Assembly (NCBI RefSeq): GCF_040049255.1
Contig: NZ_JBDZDR010000002.1
Span: 62,001 to 126,000 of the forward strand
DNA from: Pseudaminobacter sp040049255
GTDB taxonomy: Bacteria; Pseudomonadota; Alphaproteobacteria; Rhizobiales; Rhizobiaceae
Length of the DNA stretch: 64,000 nucleotides
Reading direction: 5' to 3'
Of the stretch, positions 52,629 to 62,016 are shown piece by piece (positions within the stretch are counted from its first letter, which is position 1; each line of letters opens with the position of its first letter). The translations under genes and the position numbers were made by a program. Under the pieces are notes generated by a model. That model was not told the DNA's origin. It did not search any database and saw only the letters and a list, made by a program, of their open reading frames with translations.

Positions 52629-53630
52629 ATGCGCATGACCTCAGCCGTTTCCTTCGAAAATGTCTCCCGCCACTTCGGCGCCGTGCGCGCGGTCGATGCG
52701 GTCGATCTCGACATCAGGCCGGGCGAGTTCTTCGCCATGCTCGGCCCCTCGGGCTCGGGCAAGACCACGTGCCTGCGCCTCATAGCCGGCTTCGAGCAGC
52801 CGACCGGCGGCAGCATCAGGATATTCGGCGAGCGCGCCGAGGGCGTCCCGCCCTATCGCCGCAACGTCAACACCGTGTTCCAGGACTACGCGCTGTTTCC
52901 GCATCTCAACGTGCTCGACAACGTCGCCTATGGGCTGATGGTCAAGGGCGTTTCCCGCGCCGAGCGCGGCCGGCAGGCAGAAGAAGCGCTGAAGCTGGTG
53001 CAGCTTCCAGGCTATGGCGGCCGCAAGCCCGGCCAGCTTTCCGGCGGCCAGCGCCAGCGCGTCGCGCTTGCCCGCGCGCTGATCAACAAGCCGCGCGTGC
53101 TGCTGCTCGACGAACCGCTCGGCGCGCTGGACCTCAAGCTGCGCGAGAACATGCAGGAAGAACTGAAGCTGCTGCAGCGTGCGCTCGGCATCACCTTCGT
53201 CTTCGTCACCCACGACCAGGGCGAGGCGCTGTCCATGGCCGACCGTGTCGCCGTGTTCAACGACGGCCGCATCATGCAGGTCGGCGCCCCGCAGGACATC
53301 TATGAGCGGCCGCAATCGCGCTTCGTCGCCGATTTCGTCGGCTCCTCCAACGTGCTGCCGCCCGACTTCGTCGCCCGGCACGGCGGTGCCAAGCGCTGGG
53401 CGAGCCTGCGGCCGGAAAAGATCCGCCTTGGCGACGGCACCGGAGGCGGCGTGTCCGGTACGGTGAAATCGCGCAGCTTCCTCGGCGCCACCAACCGCAT
53501 CGCCGTCGATGCCGAAGGCGTGCGCCTGCATGTGGTGGCGCCCGCCGGCCTGTCGCTGCCGGAAGACGGCGCCGCAATCCGCCTCTCATGGTCGCCTGCC
53601 GACCTGCACCTGATGGACGAAGCGTCATGA
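52629..53630 (+). CDS. polyamine-type ABC transporter ATP-binding protein
   Basis: A 333-residue importer ATPase. Walker A GPSGSGKTTCLRLIAGFE, Q-loop VFQDYALFPHLNV, signature QLSGGQRQRVALARALIN, Walker B VLLLDEPLGALD and His switch VTHDQGEALSMADR. A C-terminal TOBE-like part follows (ASLRPEKIRLGDGTGGGVSG). Starts at 52629 or 52635. Its stop overlaps the permease start by 4 bp. Confidence 0.94.
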   Translation: MRMTSAVSFENVSRHFGAVRAVDAVDLDIRPGEFFAMLGPSGSGKTTCLRLIAGFEQPTGGSIRIFGERAEGVPPYRRNVNTVFQDYALFPHLNVLDNVAYGLMVKGVSRAERGRQAEEALKLVQLPGYGGRKPGQLSGGQRQRVALARALINKPRVLLLDEPLGALDLKLRENMQEELKLLQRALGITFVFVTHDQGEALSMADRVAVFNDGRIMQVGAPQDIYERPQSRFVADFVGSSNVLPPDFVARHGGAKRWASLRPEKIRLGDGTGGGVSGTVKSRSFLGATNRIAVDAEGVRLHVVAPAGLSLPEDGAAIRLSWSPADLHLMDEAS

Positions 53631-54595
53631 GTGCGTCGGCGGTGATCTCCGCGCGCGCCGCGCCCGCCATCCTGCCCAGCCGGGGCGGTATAGCGGGTAC
53701 CCTCTCCGACACTTTCTGGCGCCGGCCGAAGCTGCTGCTGTTCCTGATGCTGCTGCCGCCGCTGCTCTGGCTCGGCATAGTCTATCTCGGGGCACTGTTT
53801 GCGCTGCTGTTGCAGAGCTTCTTCTCGATCGACGAGTTCTCCGGCCTCATCGACCGGCAGTTCACGCTGAAGACCTATGGCGACCTTCTCCAGGCTGCCA
53901 ATATCGACATCATCCTGCGCACCGTCACCATGGCGGCCTGCGTCACGCTCGCCTCGGCGGTCGTGGCCTTCCCCATCGCCTACTACGCGGCCCGCTATGC
54001 GCGCGGCAAATGGAAGGCGCTGTTCTATCTCGGCATCATGCTGCCCTTGTGGTCGAGCTATCTGGTCAAGGTCTATGCCTGGAAGCTGATCCTCGCCAAG
54101 GAAGGCATCCTCACCTGGCTGTTCGACAAGCTGCATCTCTCCTGGCTGCTCGATGCCTGGCTGTCGCTGCCCTATGTCGGGGGCAACTCGCTGTCGGTTT
54201 CGTTCACCGGCACCTTCATCGTCTTCGTCTATGTCTGGCTGCCCTTCATGATCCTGCCGATCCAGGCAGCACTCGAGCGCGTGCCGGGCAATCTGGTCGA
54301 GGCCTCGTCCGACCTCGGCGCCTCGCCGGGCCAGACCTTCCGCAACGTGCTGTTTCCGCTGGCGCTGCCGGGTATCGTGGCGGGCTCCATCTTCACCTTC
54401 TCGCTGACGCTGGGCGACTACATCATCCCGCAGATCGTCGGCACGTCGCGCCTGTTCATCGGCCAGGCGGTCTACGCCCAGCAGGGCACCGCCGGCAACA
54501 TTCCGCTGGCCGCCGCCTTCACTGTCGTCCCCGTCGTCATCATGGGTTTTTATCTGTGGGGCGCCAAGCGCATGGGAGCCTTCGATGCGCTGTAG
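53627..54595 (+). CDS. polyamine-type ABC transporter permease (PotB-like)
   Basis: A 322-residue permease with six helices after a short cytoplasmic N-terminus (LLLFLMLLPPLLWLGIVYLG first). The EAA loop is EASSDLGASPGQTFRNVLFP. A PotB-type LPLWSSYLVKVYAWKLIL segment is present. Coupled to the ATPase gene by ATGA. Confidence 0.93.
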   Translation: MSASAVISARAAPAILPSRGGIAGTLSDTFWRRPKLLLFLMLLPPLLWLGIVYLGALFALLLQSFFSIDEFSGLIDRQFTLKTYGDLLQAANIDIILRTVTMAACVTLASAVVAFPIAYYAARYARGKWKALFYLGIMLPLWSSYLVKVYAWKLILAKEGILTWLFDKLHLSWLLDAWLSLPYVGGNSLSVSFTGTFIVFVYVWLPFMILPIQAALERVPGNLVEASSDLGASPGQTFRNVLFPLALPGIVAGSIFTFSLTLGDYIIPQIVGTSRLFIGQAVYAQQGTAGNIPLAAAFTVVPVVIMGFYLWGAKRMGAFDAL

Positions 54596-54608
54596 TCCAT
54601 GTGAACTG

Positions 54609-54758
54609 ACCCCCACCCCTAACCCCTCCCCACAAGGGGGAGGGGAACCTTTCCGTCGCGTCCTCCACATCTACAAGCCGCGGACGGGAAAAGTTTCGCG
54701 CAAGCGAGTGTGTCAGAAATCCCCCTCCCCCTTGTGGGGAGGGGTCAGGGGTGGGGGT
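54609..54758. repeat. inverted pair of G/C-rich intergenic repeats
   Basis: Two arms of about 37 bp (54609-54645 and 54721-54758) are inverted copies, each with its own CCTCCCC-N-GGGGAGG type stem, separated by 75 bp. They lie between the two permease genes within the operon. Confidence 0.7.
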
Positions 54759-54789
54759 AAGGCTCCTCTCATAGCAGTGGGAGGCATCC

Positions 54790-55605
54790 ATGCGCTCTGA
54801 TCGCAACCAGTCCGCGCCTTTGGGCGTCAAGCTCGCGGCCGCGGCGGGGCTCCTGTTCCTGCACCTGCCGATCCTGCTGATCTTCGTCTACGCCTTCACG
54901 ACGGAAGAAAAGACCTATCAGTGGCCGCCGCCCGGCTTCACGCTGAACTGGCTGTCGGTCGCCTGGAACCGGCCAGACGTGTGGGCCGCACTTGGCCTGT
55001 CGGTCAAGGTGGCGTCGATCGCCACGGGGATTGCGCTGGTGCTCGGCACGCTGTGTGCGGCTGCCGTGAGCCAAACAAAATTCTTCGGTCGCGAGGTGGT
55101 GTCGCTGCTGGTGATCTTGCCAATTGCGCTGCCCGGCATCATCACCGGCATCGCTTTGCGCTCGGCCTTCAACCTGGCCGACATCCCGTTCTCGTTCTGG
55201 ACGATCATCCTCGGCCACGCCACCTTCTGCGTGGTGGTGGTCTACAACAATGCTGTGGCGCGCTTCCGCCGCACCTCCGGTTCGATGATCGAGGCCTCGA
55301 TGGACCTGGGCGCCGACGGTTTCCAGACCTTCCGCTACGTGGTGCTGCCCAACATCGGCACCGCGCTTCTTGCCGGCGGCATGCTGGCCTTTGCACTTTC
55401 CTTCGACGAGGTCATCGTCACCACCTTCACCGCCGGCCAGCAGCAGACGCTGCCGATCTGGATGCTGGAGGAACTGGTTCGGCCGCGCCAGCGCCCGGTC
55501 ACCAATGTGGTGGCGATGGTGGTGGTGCTGGTGACGTTCCTGCCCATCCTCGCCGCCTATTACCTGACCCGCGAAGGCGACCAGGTCGCCGGCGGCGGCA
55601 AGTAG
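54790..55605 (+). CDS. polyamine-type ABC transporter permease (PotC-like)
   Basis: A 271-residue permease with six helices (FLHLPILLIFVYAFTTEEKT first), EAA loop EASMDLGADGFQTFRYVVLP and the PotC-type LAFALSFDEVIVTTFTAG. It forms the translocation channel with the PotB-like subunit. The dehydrogenase gene follows after 22 bp. Confidence 0.93.
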   Translation: MRSDRNQSAPLGVKLAAAAGLLFLHLPILLIFVYAFTTEEKTYQWPPPGFTLNWLSVAWNRPDVWAALGLSVKVASIATGIALVLGTLCAAAVSQTKFFGREVVSLLVILPIALPGIITGIALRSAFNLADIPFSFWTIILGHATFCVVVVYNNAVARFRRTSGSMIEASMDLGADGFQTFRYVVLPNIGTALLAGGMLAFALSFDEVIVTTFTAGQQQTLPIWMLEELVRPRQRPVTNVVAMVVVLVTFLPILAAYYLTREGDQVAGGGK

Positions 55606-55627
55606 AATTCAAAGGGAGAGAGACATC

Positions 55628-57055
55628 ATGTACACCGAGATGCTGATCGGTTCACGTTTCGAAAGCGGCACGGAAACCGAGGAGCCCATCCTCAACCCCA
55701 GGACCGGCGAAACCATCCTCAAACTGCCCGAGGCCAGCCAGGCGCAGATCGACGCCGCAGTCGCCTCCGCCGAGAAGGCCTTTGCTTCCTGGTCGCGCAC
55801 CACGCCTGCCGAGCGCTCCGGCTATCTGCTCAAGATCGCCGAGCGCATCGAGGCGGAGGCCGAGAGCTTCGCCAAGCTAGAGGCGCTGAACTGCGGCAAG
55901 CCCGTCAACGCCGTGCTTAACGACGAGATCCCGGCGCTGGTGGATTGCTATCGCTTCTTTGCAGGCGCGGTGCGCACCATGCCGGGCGTCGTCGCCGGCG
56001 AATACATTGCCGGCCACACCTCGATGATCCGCCGCGACCCGGTCGGCATCGTCGCCTCCATCGCGCCGTGGAACTATCCGCTGATGATGATGGCCTGGAA
56101 GCTGGCGCCTGCGATTGCGGGCGGCAACACGGTGGTCTTCAAGCCGTCCGAGCAGACGCCGCTGACGGCGCTGAAGCTCGGCCGCATCCTGTCCGAAGTG
56201 CTGCCCGAGGGCGTGGTCAACATCGTGCTCGGCCGCGGCGAAAGCGTCGGCAATGCGCTGATCAACCATCCCAAGGTCAACATGATCTCGATCACCGGCG
56301 ACATCGCCACCGGCAAGAAGGTGCTGCAGGCGGCCGCCCGCTCGGTCAAGCGCACGCATCTGGAACTCGGCGGCAAGGCCCCGGTCATCGTTTTCGACGA
56401 CGCGGACCTGGAAGCAGTCGTCAACGGCGTCCGCGCCTTCGGCTACTACAATGCCGGCCAGGACTGCACCGCTGCCTGCCGCATTTATGCCGGCAGGAAG
56501 ATCTACGACAAGCTGGTGGCCGAGCTCACCTCGGCCGTGTCCACGATCAAGTACAACCTGCCCGACGATACCGAGAACGAGATCGGGCCGCTCATCTCCA
56601 GCCGCCAGCGGGACCGCGTGGCGAGCTTCGTCGAGCGCGCCACCGAGCGCAAGCACATCGAGATCACAACCGGCGGCAGGCCGGGCGAGGGCGGCGGCTT
56701 CTACTACCAGCCCACCGTGGTGGCCGGCGCGCTGCAGGAAGATGAGATCGTGCAGCGCGAGGTGTTCGGACCCGTTGTCTCCGTCACCCGCTTCTCCGAT
56801 GTGGACGAAGCCGTGAACTGGGCCAACGATTCCGACTATGGCCTTGCCTCGTCGGTGTGGACCAAGGACATTTCGCGCGCCATGGCGACCGCCGCGCGGC
56901 TGCAATATGGCTGCACCTGGATCAACACCCACTTCATGCTCACCAATGAGATGCCGCATGGCGGCATCAAGCAGTCGGGCTATGGCAAGGACATGTCGCT
57001 CTATGCGCTGGAGGACTACACGGTGGTCCGCCACGTCATGGTCGCGCATGGGTGA
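55628..57055 (+). CDS. patD: gamma-aminobutyraldehyde dehydrogenase
   Basis: A 475-residue NAD-dependent aldehyde dehydrogenase. Motifs: PWNYPLMMMAWKLAPAIAGG, FKPSEQTPLTALKL, catalytic Glu in THLELGGKAPVIVFDDAD and catalytic Cys in YYNAGQDCTAACRIY. The GQDCTA form is typical of PatD/YdcW, which oxidises 4-aminobutanal to GABA in putrescine breakdown. Being last in the polyamine importer operon supports that role over a betaine aldehyde substrate. A GGGAGAG ribosome site precedes it. Confidence 0.9.
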   Translation: MYTEMLIGSRFESGTETEEPILNPRTGETILKLPEASQAQIDAAVASAEKAFASWSRTTPAERSGYLLKIAERIEAEAESFAKLEALNCGKPVNAVLNDEIPALVDCYRFFAGAVRTMPGVVAGEYIAGHTSMIRRDPVGIVASIAPWNYPLMMMAWKLAPAIAGGNTVVFKPSEQTPLTALKLGRILSEVLPEGVVNIVLGRGESVGNALINHPKVNMISITGDIATGKKVLQAAARSVKRTHLELGGKAPVIVFDDADLEAVVNGVRAFGYYNAGQDCTAACRIYAGRKIYDKLVAELTSAVSTIKYNLPDDTENEIGPLISSRQRDRVASFVERATERKHIEITTGGRPGEGGGFYYQPTVVAGALQEDEIVQREVFGPVVSVTRFSDVDEAVNWANDSDYGLASSVWTKDISRAMATAARLQYGCTWINTHFMLTNEMPHGGIKQSGYGKDMSLYALEDYTVVRHVMVAHG

Positions 57056-57186
57056 GCAGCCGGCAGTCGGGGCGCTGCGGAGAGCGGCGCCCTGACGTGC
57101 GGTTTCTATGATCCCGTCTGGTAGGACCAGATTTTCCGCGCTAACCTCCTCGCGGCGCCGATAGTGGCGCTGCGAGGAGGGGACAC

Positions 57187-58044
57187 ATGAAAGTCGGCTT
57201 CTGCATGTTTCTCTGGACCACCAACGTCACGGGAAAGCATGAGGCGCTGCTGAAGGATATCAAGGCGACCGGCTATGACGGCGTCGAGATTCCGATCTTC
57301 GAAGGCACGCCGGACGACTACAAAAGGCTGGGTGAGATGCTCGACCGCATCGGGCTGGAGCGCACCGCGGTCTCGGCCATGGGCGATCCGGCCATGAACC
57401 TGATCGCGCCTGATGCGGCCACGCGCAAGGCCGGCATTTCCTACATGAAATGGGCGGTCGACTGCGCCTCCGCGCTTGGGGCGGCAACGCTCAGCGGCCC
57501 GTTGCATTCCACGCTCGGCCGCTTCACGGGCGTCGGCCCCACCGCGGCGGAGAAAAAACGCTCGGTCGCCTCCCAGCGCGCCATCGGCGACCATGCCGGC
57601 GCCAAAGGCGTCACCATCGGGCTCGAAGCGCTCAATCGCTTCGAGTGCTATCTGCTCAACACCATGGCCGATTTGTCCGCGCATGTGGACGAGATCGCGC
57701 ATCCGCACATCAAGGCGATGTACGACACGTTTCACGCCAATATCGAGGAGGCCGACCCGATCGGCGCCTACACCAACCACGTCGGCAACATCGTTCATGT
57801 CCACATTTCGGAGAACGACCGCGGCGTGCCGGGGCGCGGCAACATACCGTGGAAGAAGACTTTTTCGGCGATCCGCGAGAGCGGCTATGACGGCTGGCTC
57901 ACCATAGAAGCCTTCGGCCGCGGCCTGAAGGACCTCGCGGCGGCGACAAAAGTCTGGCGCGATTTTGCCGAGAGCCCGGAGGCAGTCTATCGCGAGGGTT
58001 TTGTCCACATCCGCGACGGCTGGAAGCGGGCAGGGCGGCGGTAG
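57187..58044 (+). CDS. sugar phosphate isomerase/epimerase (tagatose 3-epimerase-like)
   Basis: A 285-residue TIM-barrel protein of the xylose isomerase-like AP2 family. Metal and substrate residues are seen in GLEALNRFECYLLNT (Glu), MYDTFHANIEEADP (Asp, His), VHVHISENDRGVPGRG (His) and WLTIEAFGRG (Glu). This set matches D-tagatose/D-psicose 3-epimerases. The exact sugar is unknown. Starts after a GGAGGGG site. Confidence 0.9.
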   Translation: MKVGFCMFLWTTNVTGKHEALLKDIKATGYDGVEIPIFEGTPDDYKRLGEMLDRIGLERTAVSAMGDPAMNLIAPDAATRKAGISYMKWAVDCASALGAATLSGPLHSTLGRFTGVGPTAAEKKRSVASQRAIGDHAGAKGVTIGLEALNRFECYLLNTMADLSAHVDEIAHPHIKAMYDTFHANIEEADPIGAYTNHVGNIVHVHISENDRGVPGRGNIPWKKTFSAIRESGYDGWLTIEAFGRGLKDLAAATKVWRDFAESPEAVYREGFVHIRDGWKRAGRR

Positions 58045-58051
58045 ATCGGCA

Positions 58052-58303
58052 CTATGCCGCCGCGTCGGCCGGCCGCCTGATGGTCGCGGAAGCCGCGATC
58101 ACCAGCTCGTCCAGCCCGCCGCCGCCGGCATCGATGATCTCGAACAGGTGCCGGCGCATGCGCGGCTCCCAGAATTTGTTGATGTGCTCGGCGGTGCCGG
58201 CGATGCCTTCCTCGCGCGGCTTGGAATGAAAGAAGGTGGCGATCTGGTTGGCCATGCGGATGATCTTGTCGCGCGTGCTGGCCCTGTGTTCATCAAGCGA
58301 CAT
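58052..58303 (-). CDS. fdsD: formate dehydrogenase delta subunit
   Basis: An 83-residue protein of the FdsD family (KIIRMANQIATFFHSKPREE, AEHINKFWEPRMRRHL), required for an active, stable complex. It is last gene of the fds operon; its start overlaps the fdhD stop by 11 bp. Confidence 0.93.
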   Translation of the reverse strand: MSLDEHRASTRDKIIRMANQIATFFHSKPREEGIAGTAEHINKFWEPRMRRHLFEIIDAGGGGLDELVIAASATIRRPADAAA

Positions 58304-59120
58304 GGCGTTCTGCTCCGGAAATTACGCGGTCTGGATAGGTGAAGATGTCGAAGTCGTCGCCGCGCACCAGCGCCACCAGCGTCATGCCGGCTTCTTCCGC
58401 CGTGCGGATGGCGAGCGCGGTCGGCGCCGAGACGGCGATGATGAAGCGCGAACCGATGGCGGCCGCCTTCTGCACCATCTCGACGGAAACGCGGGAGGTG
58501 ACCACAACCGCGCCGCTGGAGCCTGCGATGCCGGCCTTGGCCAGCGCGCCGGCAAGCTTGTCGAGTGCGTTGTGGCGGCCGACGTCCTCGCGCGCCAGCA
58601 CGATGCCCTGGCCGGGCACATAGAAGCCGGCGGCGTGCACCGCGCCGGTCTCGGCATGCATGGGCTGCGCCTTGGAAAGCAGCTTGACCGACTGGACGAT
58701 GTCGTCCTGCGAAAGCATCAGCGCGGCCGCGCCGACCTGGCAGACCGGGCGCATCGCCTCCTCGATGGACTCGATGCCGCACAGCCCGCAGCCGACCGGA
58801 CCGGCGAGCCTTCGCCGCCGCGCCTGGAAGCGGGTGTTGGCCTGGTCCTTCAGCCGGATCTGGATGTCGATGCCAGCGCCGTGGTCCTCGATCTCGAACG
58901 CCTCGATCTCCTCGGCGGTACTGACGATGCCTTCGGTCAGCGAGAAGCCGAGCGCGAAATCCTCGAAGTCGGCGGGGCTCGCCATCATCACTGCATGCGT
59001 GGTGCCGGCATAGGAAAGCGCGATCGGCGTTTCCTCCGGCACCATGCGATGCGCCGCAGCCGTTCCGCTCGCGCGGCGCGCGATGCGGGTGATCTGCGTA
59101 ATGGCGGGGCGAGGGCTCAT
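58293..59120 (-). CDS. fdhD: sulfurtransferase FdhD, formate dehydrogenase accessory
   Basis: A 275-residue protein that passes sulfur from IscS to the molybdenum cofactor, needed for formate dehydrogenase activity (called FdsC in the fds operon). Motifs: EETPIALSYAGTTHAVMMAS, the Cys pair in GCGLCGIES, VLAREDVGRHNALDKLAGAL and VTSRVSVEMVQKAAAIG. Placed between fdsA and fdsD. Confidence 0.95.
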   Translation of the reverse strand: MSPRPAITQITRIARRASGTAAAHRMVPEETPIALSYAGTTHAVMMASPADFEDFALGFSLTEGIVSTAEEIEAFEIEDHGAGIDIQIRLKDQANTRFQARRRRLAGPVGCGLCGIESIEEAMRPVCQVGAAALMLSQDDIVQSVKLLSKAQPMHAETGAVHAAGFYVPGQGIVLAREDVGRHNALDKLAGALAKAGIAGSSGAVVVTSRVSVEMVQKAAAIGSRFIIAVSAPTALAIRTAEEAGMTLVALVRGDDFDIFTYPDRVISGAERHVA

Positions 59121-59131
59121 GGCGAGCCGCC

Positions 59132-62005
59132 TTACTCCGCTGCTTCCAGCGCGATGCGCCGGCTCTGGCGGGCCTGCTCCTCATATTCCACCTGCCACTC
59201 GGACGGGCCGTTGGACGGCGTGACCTGAACGGCAGTGACCTTGTACTCCGGACAGTTGGTAGCCCAGTCGGAGAAGTCGGTGGTGATGACGTTGGCCTGC
59301 GTGGTCGGGTGGTGGAAGGTGGTGTAGACCACGCCCGGCGCCACGCGGTCTGTGATCAGCGCGCGCAGCGTCGTCTCGCCCGAGCGGCTGGCCAGCCGCA
59401 CCCAGTCGCCCTCGCGGATGCCGCGGTTTTCGGCGTCATGCGGGTGGATCTCCAGCCGGTCTTCGTCGTGCCACACCACGTTGTCGGTGCGGCGGGTCTG
59501 CGCGCCGACATTGTACTGGCTCAGGATGCGGCCGGTGGTGAGCAGCAGCGGGAAGCGCGGCCCGGTCTTCTCGTCGGTCGCGACATATTCGGTGCGGATG
59601 AACTTGCCCTTGCCGCGCACGAAGCCGTCGAGATGCATGACCGGCGTGCCTTCCGGCGCCTTCTCGTTGCACGGCCACTGAACCGAGCCCATCTTCTCCA
59701 GATAGTCGTAGGAGACGCCGGCGAAGGTCGGCGTGGTCTTGGCAATCTCGTCCATGATCTCGGACGGGTGCTGGTAGTTCCAGTTCACGCCCATGGCCTG
59801 GGCGAGCTTCTGCGTCACTTCCCAGTCGGCATAGCCGTTCTTCGGGCTCATCACGCGGCGAACGCGGTTGATACGGCGTTCGGCGTTGGTGAAGGTGCCG
59901 TCCTTCTCGAGGAAGGTCGAGCCCGGCAGGAAGACGTGGGCGTAGTTGGCCGTCTCGTTGAGGAACAGGTCCTGCACCACCACGCATTCCATGGCGGCGA
60001 GGCCAGCCGCGACGTGCTTGGTGTCCGGGTCGGACTGAAGGATGTCCTCGCCCTGGATGTAGATGCCCTTGAACGTACCTTCGACCGCCGCGTCCAGCAT
60101 GTTGGGAATGCGCAGGCCCGGTTCGTTGTCGAGCTTCACGCCCCACAGGCTCTCATAGATGTCGCGCACCGCGTCGCCCGAAACGTGGCGATAGCCCGGC
60201 AGTTCGTGCGGGAAGGAGCCCATGTCGCACGAGCCCTGCACGTTGTTCTGGCCGCGCAGCGGGTTCACGCCCACGCCCGGCCGGCCGATATTGCCGGTGG
60301 CCATGGCAAGGTTGGCGATAGACATGACGGTGGTCGAGCCCTGGCTGTGCTCAGTCACGCCCAGGCCGTAATAGATCGAGCCGTTGCCGCCGCGGGCATA
60401 GAGGCGGGCCGCGCCGCGGATCGTCTCGGCCGGAACGCCCGACAGCTTCTCGACCTCTTCCGGCGAGTTCTGCGGCTCGGCGACGAAGGACGCCCAGTCT
60501 TCGAATTCCGACCAGTCGCAGCGTTCGCGAATGAAGGCCTCGTCATAGAGCCCTTCGGTGACGATGACATGCGCCAGCGCGGTCATCACTGCCACGTTGG
60601 TGCCCGGCTTCAGCGCCAGGTGGTACGCCGCCTCGATATGCGGCGACTTCACCATCTCGGTGCGGCGCGGATCGATGACGATCAGCTTGGCGCCGGCGCG
60701 CAGCCGCTTCTTCAGCCGCGATGCGAACACCGGATGGGCCGATGCCGGGTTGGCGCCGATGACGATCACGACATCGGTGTGCTCGACCGAGTCGAAGTCC
60801 TGCGTGCCTGCCGAGGTGCCGAAGGCCTGGCCGAGGCCGTAGCCGGTCGGCGAGTGGCAAACGCGGGCGCAGGTGTCGACGTTGTTGTTGCCGAAACCCT
60901 GGCGGATCAGCTTCTGGACGAGATAGGTCTCCTCGTTGGTGCAGCGCGAGGAGGTGATGCCGCCCACGGCGCCGCGACCGTACTGGTACTGGATGCGGCG
61001 GAACTCGTTGGCGGTGTGGGTCAGCGCCTCTTCCCATGACACTTCGCGCCACGGGTCGGTGATCTTTTCGCGGATCATCGGGTTGAGGATGCGCTCCTTG
61101 TGCGTGGCATAGCCATAAGCGAAGCGGCCCTTGACGCAGCTATGGCCGCGATTGGCCTTGCCGTCCTTGTAGGGCACCATGCGCACCAACTCTTCGCCGC
61201 GCATCTCGGCCTTGAACGAGCAGCCGACGCCGCAGTAGGCGCAAGTTGTAACGACCGAATGCTCAGGCTGGCCGATCTGGATGACCGACTTTTCCGTCAG
61301 CGTCGCCGTCGGGCAGGCCTGCACGCAGGCGCCGCAGGACACGCATTCGGAGTCGAGGAACAGCTGGTGCGCGCCCGGCGAAACGCGGCTGTCGAAGCCG
61401 CGGCCTTCGATGGTCAGCGCAAAGGTGCCCTGCACCTCTTCGCAGGCCCGCACACAGCGCGAGCAGACGATGCACTTGGACGGGTCGTATGTGAAATAGG
61501 GATTCGATTCGTCCTTGGGCATCCACTTGAAGTTCTGGACGCCGTCGTTCTTGGCGCGGACGTGGTTCTCGCCTTCATGGCCGTAGCGCACGTCGCGCAG
61601 GCCCACTGCACCCGCCATGTCCTGCAACTCGCAGTCGCCATTGGCCGCGCAGGTCAGGCAGTCCAGCGGATGGTCGGAGATGTAGAGCTCCATCACGCCC
61701 TTGCGGATGTCCTTCAGGCGGCTGGTCTGGGTATGGACCACCATGCCAGGCATGACGGGCGTGGTGCACGAGGCCGGCGTGCCGGCGCGGCCCTCGATCT
61801 CGACCAGGCAAAGCCGGCACGAGCCGAAGGCGTCGACCATATCGGTGGCGCAAAGCTTCGGGACCTGGATGCCGGCCTCCATCGAGGCGCGCATGATCGA
61901 AGTGCCCTCAGGCACGGTCACCGAAAAGCCGTCGACGGTCAGCGTGACCTGCTTTTCCGAACGGGAGGCAGGGGTGCCGTAGTCGATTTCGTGGACGAGA
62001 CCCAT
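59132..62005 (-). CDS. fdsA: NAD-dependent formate dehydrogenase, alpha (Mo) subunit
   Basis: A 957-residue catalytic subunit that oxidises formate at a molybdenum bis-MGD centre. In order: a 2Fe-2S domain (LCATDMVDAFGSCRLCLVEI), a His-Cys3 cluster region (DHPLDCLTCAANGDCELQ), two 4Fe-4S clusters (KCIVCSRCVRACEE, CVSCGACVQACPT), the CAYCGVGCSF cluster, and the Mo ligand Cys in NNVDTCARVCHSPTGYG followed by His. The GQNNVQGSCDMG and C-terminal molybdopterin dinucleotide region are present. Start ATG 62005 (MGLVHEIDYG) is chosen; the frame is open further upstream but over fdsB. Confidence 0.97.
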   Translation of the reverse strand: MGLVHEIDYGTPASRSEKQVTLTVDGFSVTVPEGTSIMRASMEAGIQVPKLCATDMVDAFGSCRLCLVEIEGRAGTPASCTTPVMPGMVVHTQTSRLKDIRKGVMELYISDHPLDCLTCAANGDCELQDMAGAVGLRDVRYGHEGENHVRAKNDGVQNFKWMPKDESNPYFTYDPSKCIVCSRCVRACEEVQGTFALTIEGRGFDSRVSPGAHQLFLDSECVSCGACVQACPTATLTEKSVIQIGQPEHSVVTTCAYCGVGCSFKAEMRGEELVRMVPYKDGKANRGHSCVKGRFAYGYATHKERILNPMIREKITDPWREVSWEEALTHTANEFRRIQYQYGRGAVGGITSSRCTNEETYLVQKLIRQGFGNNNVDTCARVCHSPTGYGLGQAFGTSAGTQDFDSVEHTDVVIVIGANPASAHPVFASRLKKRLRAGAKLIVIDPRRTEMVKSPHIEAAYHLALKPGTNVAVMTALAHVIVTEGLYDEAFIRERCDWSEFEDWASFVAEPQNSPEEVEKLSGVPAETIRGAARLYARGGNGSIYYGLGVTEHSQGSTTVMSIANLAMATGNIGRPGVGVNPLRGQNNVQGSCDMGSFPHELPGYRHVSGDAVRDIYESLWGVKLDNEPGLRIPNMLDAAVEGTFKGIYIQGEDILQSDPDTKHVAAGLAAMECVVVQDLFLNETANYAHVFLPGSTFLEKDGTFTNAERRINRVRRVMSPKNGYADWEVTQKLAQAMGVNWNYQHPSEIMDEIAKTTPTFAGVSYDYLEKMGSVQWPCNEKAPEGTPVMHLDGFVRGKGKFIRTEYVATDEKTGPRFPLLLTTGRILSQYNVGAQTRRTDNVVWHDEDRLEIHPHDAENRGIREGDWVRLASRSGETTLRALITDRVAPGVVYTTFHHPTTQANVITTDFSDWATNCPEYKVTAVQVTPSNGPSEWQVEYEEQARQSRRIALEAAE

Positions 62006-62016
62006 GGTTCTGACTC

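Noticed and set aside
59309..61039. Long plus-strand frames opposite fdsA and fdsB
   Set aside because: Both subunits have complete cofactor motifs on the minus strand; the antisense text is His/Arg/Ala repeats.
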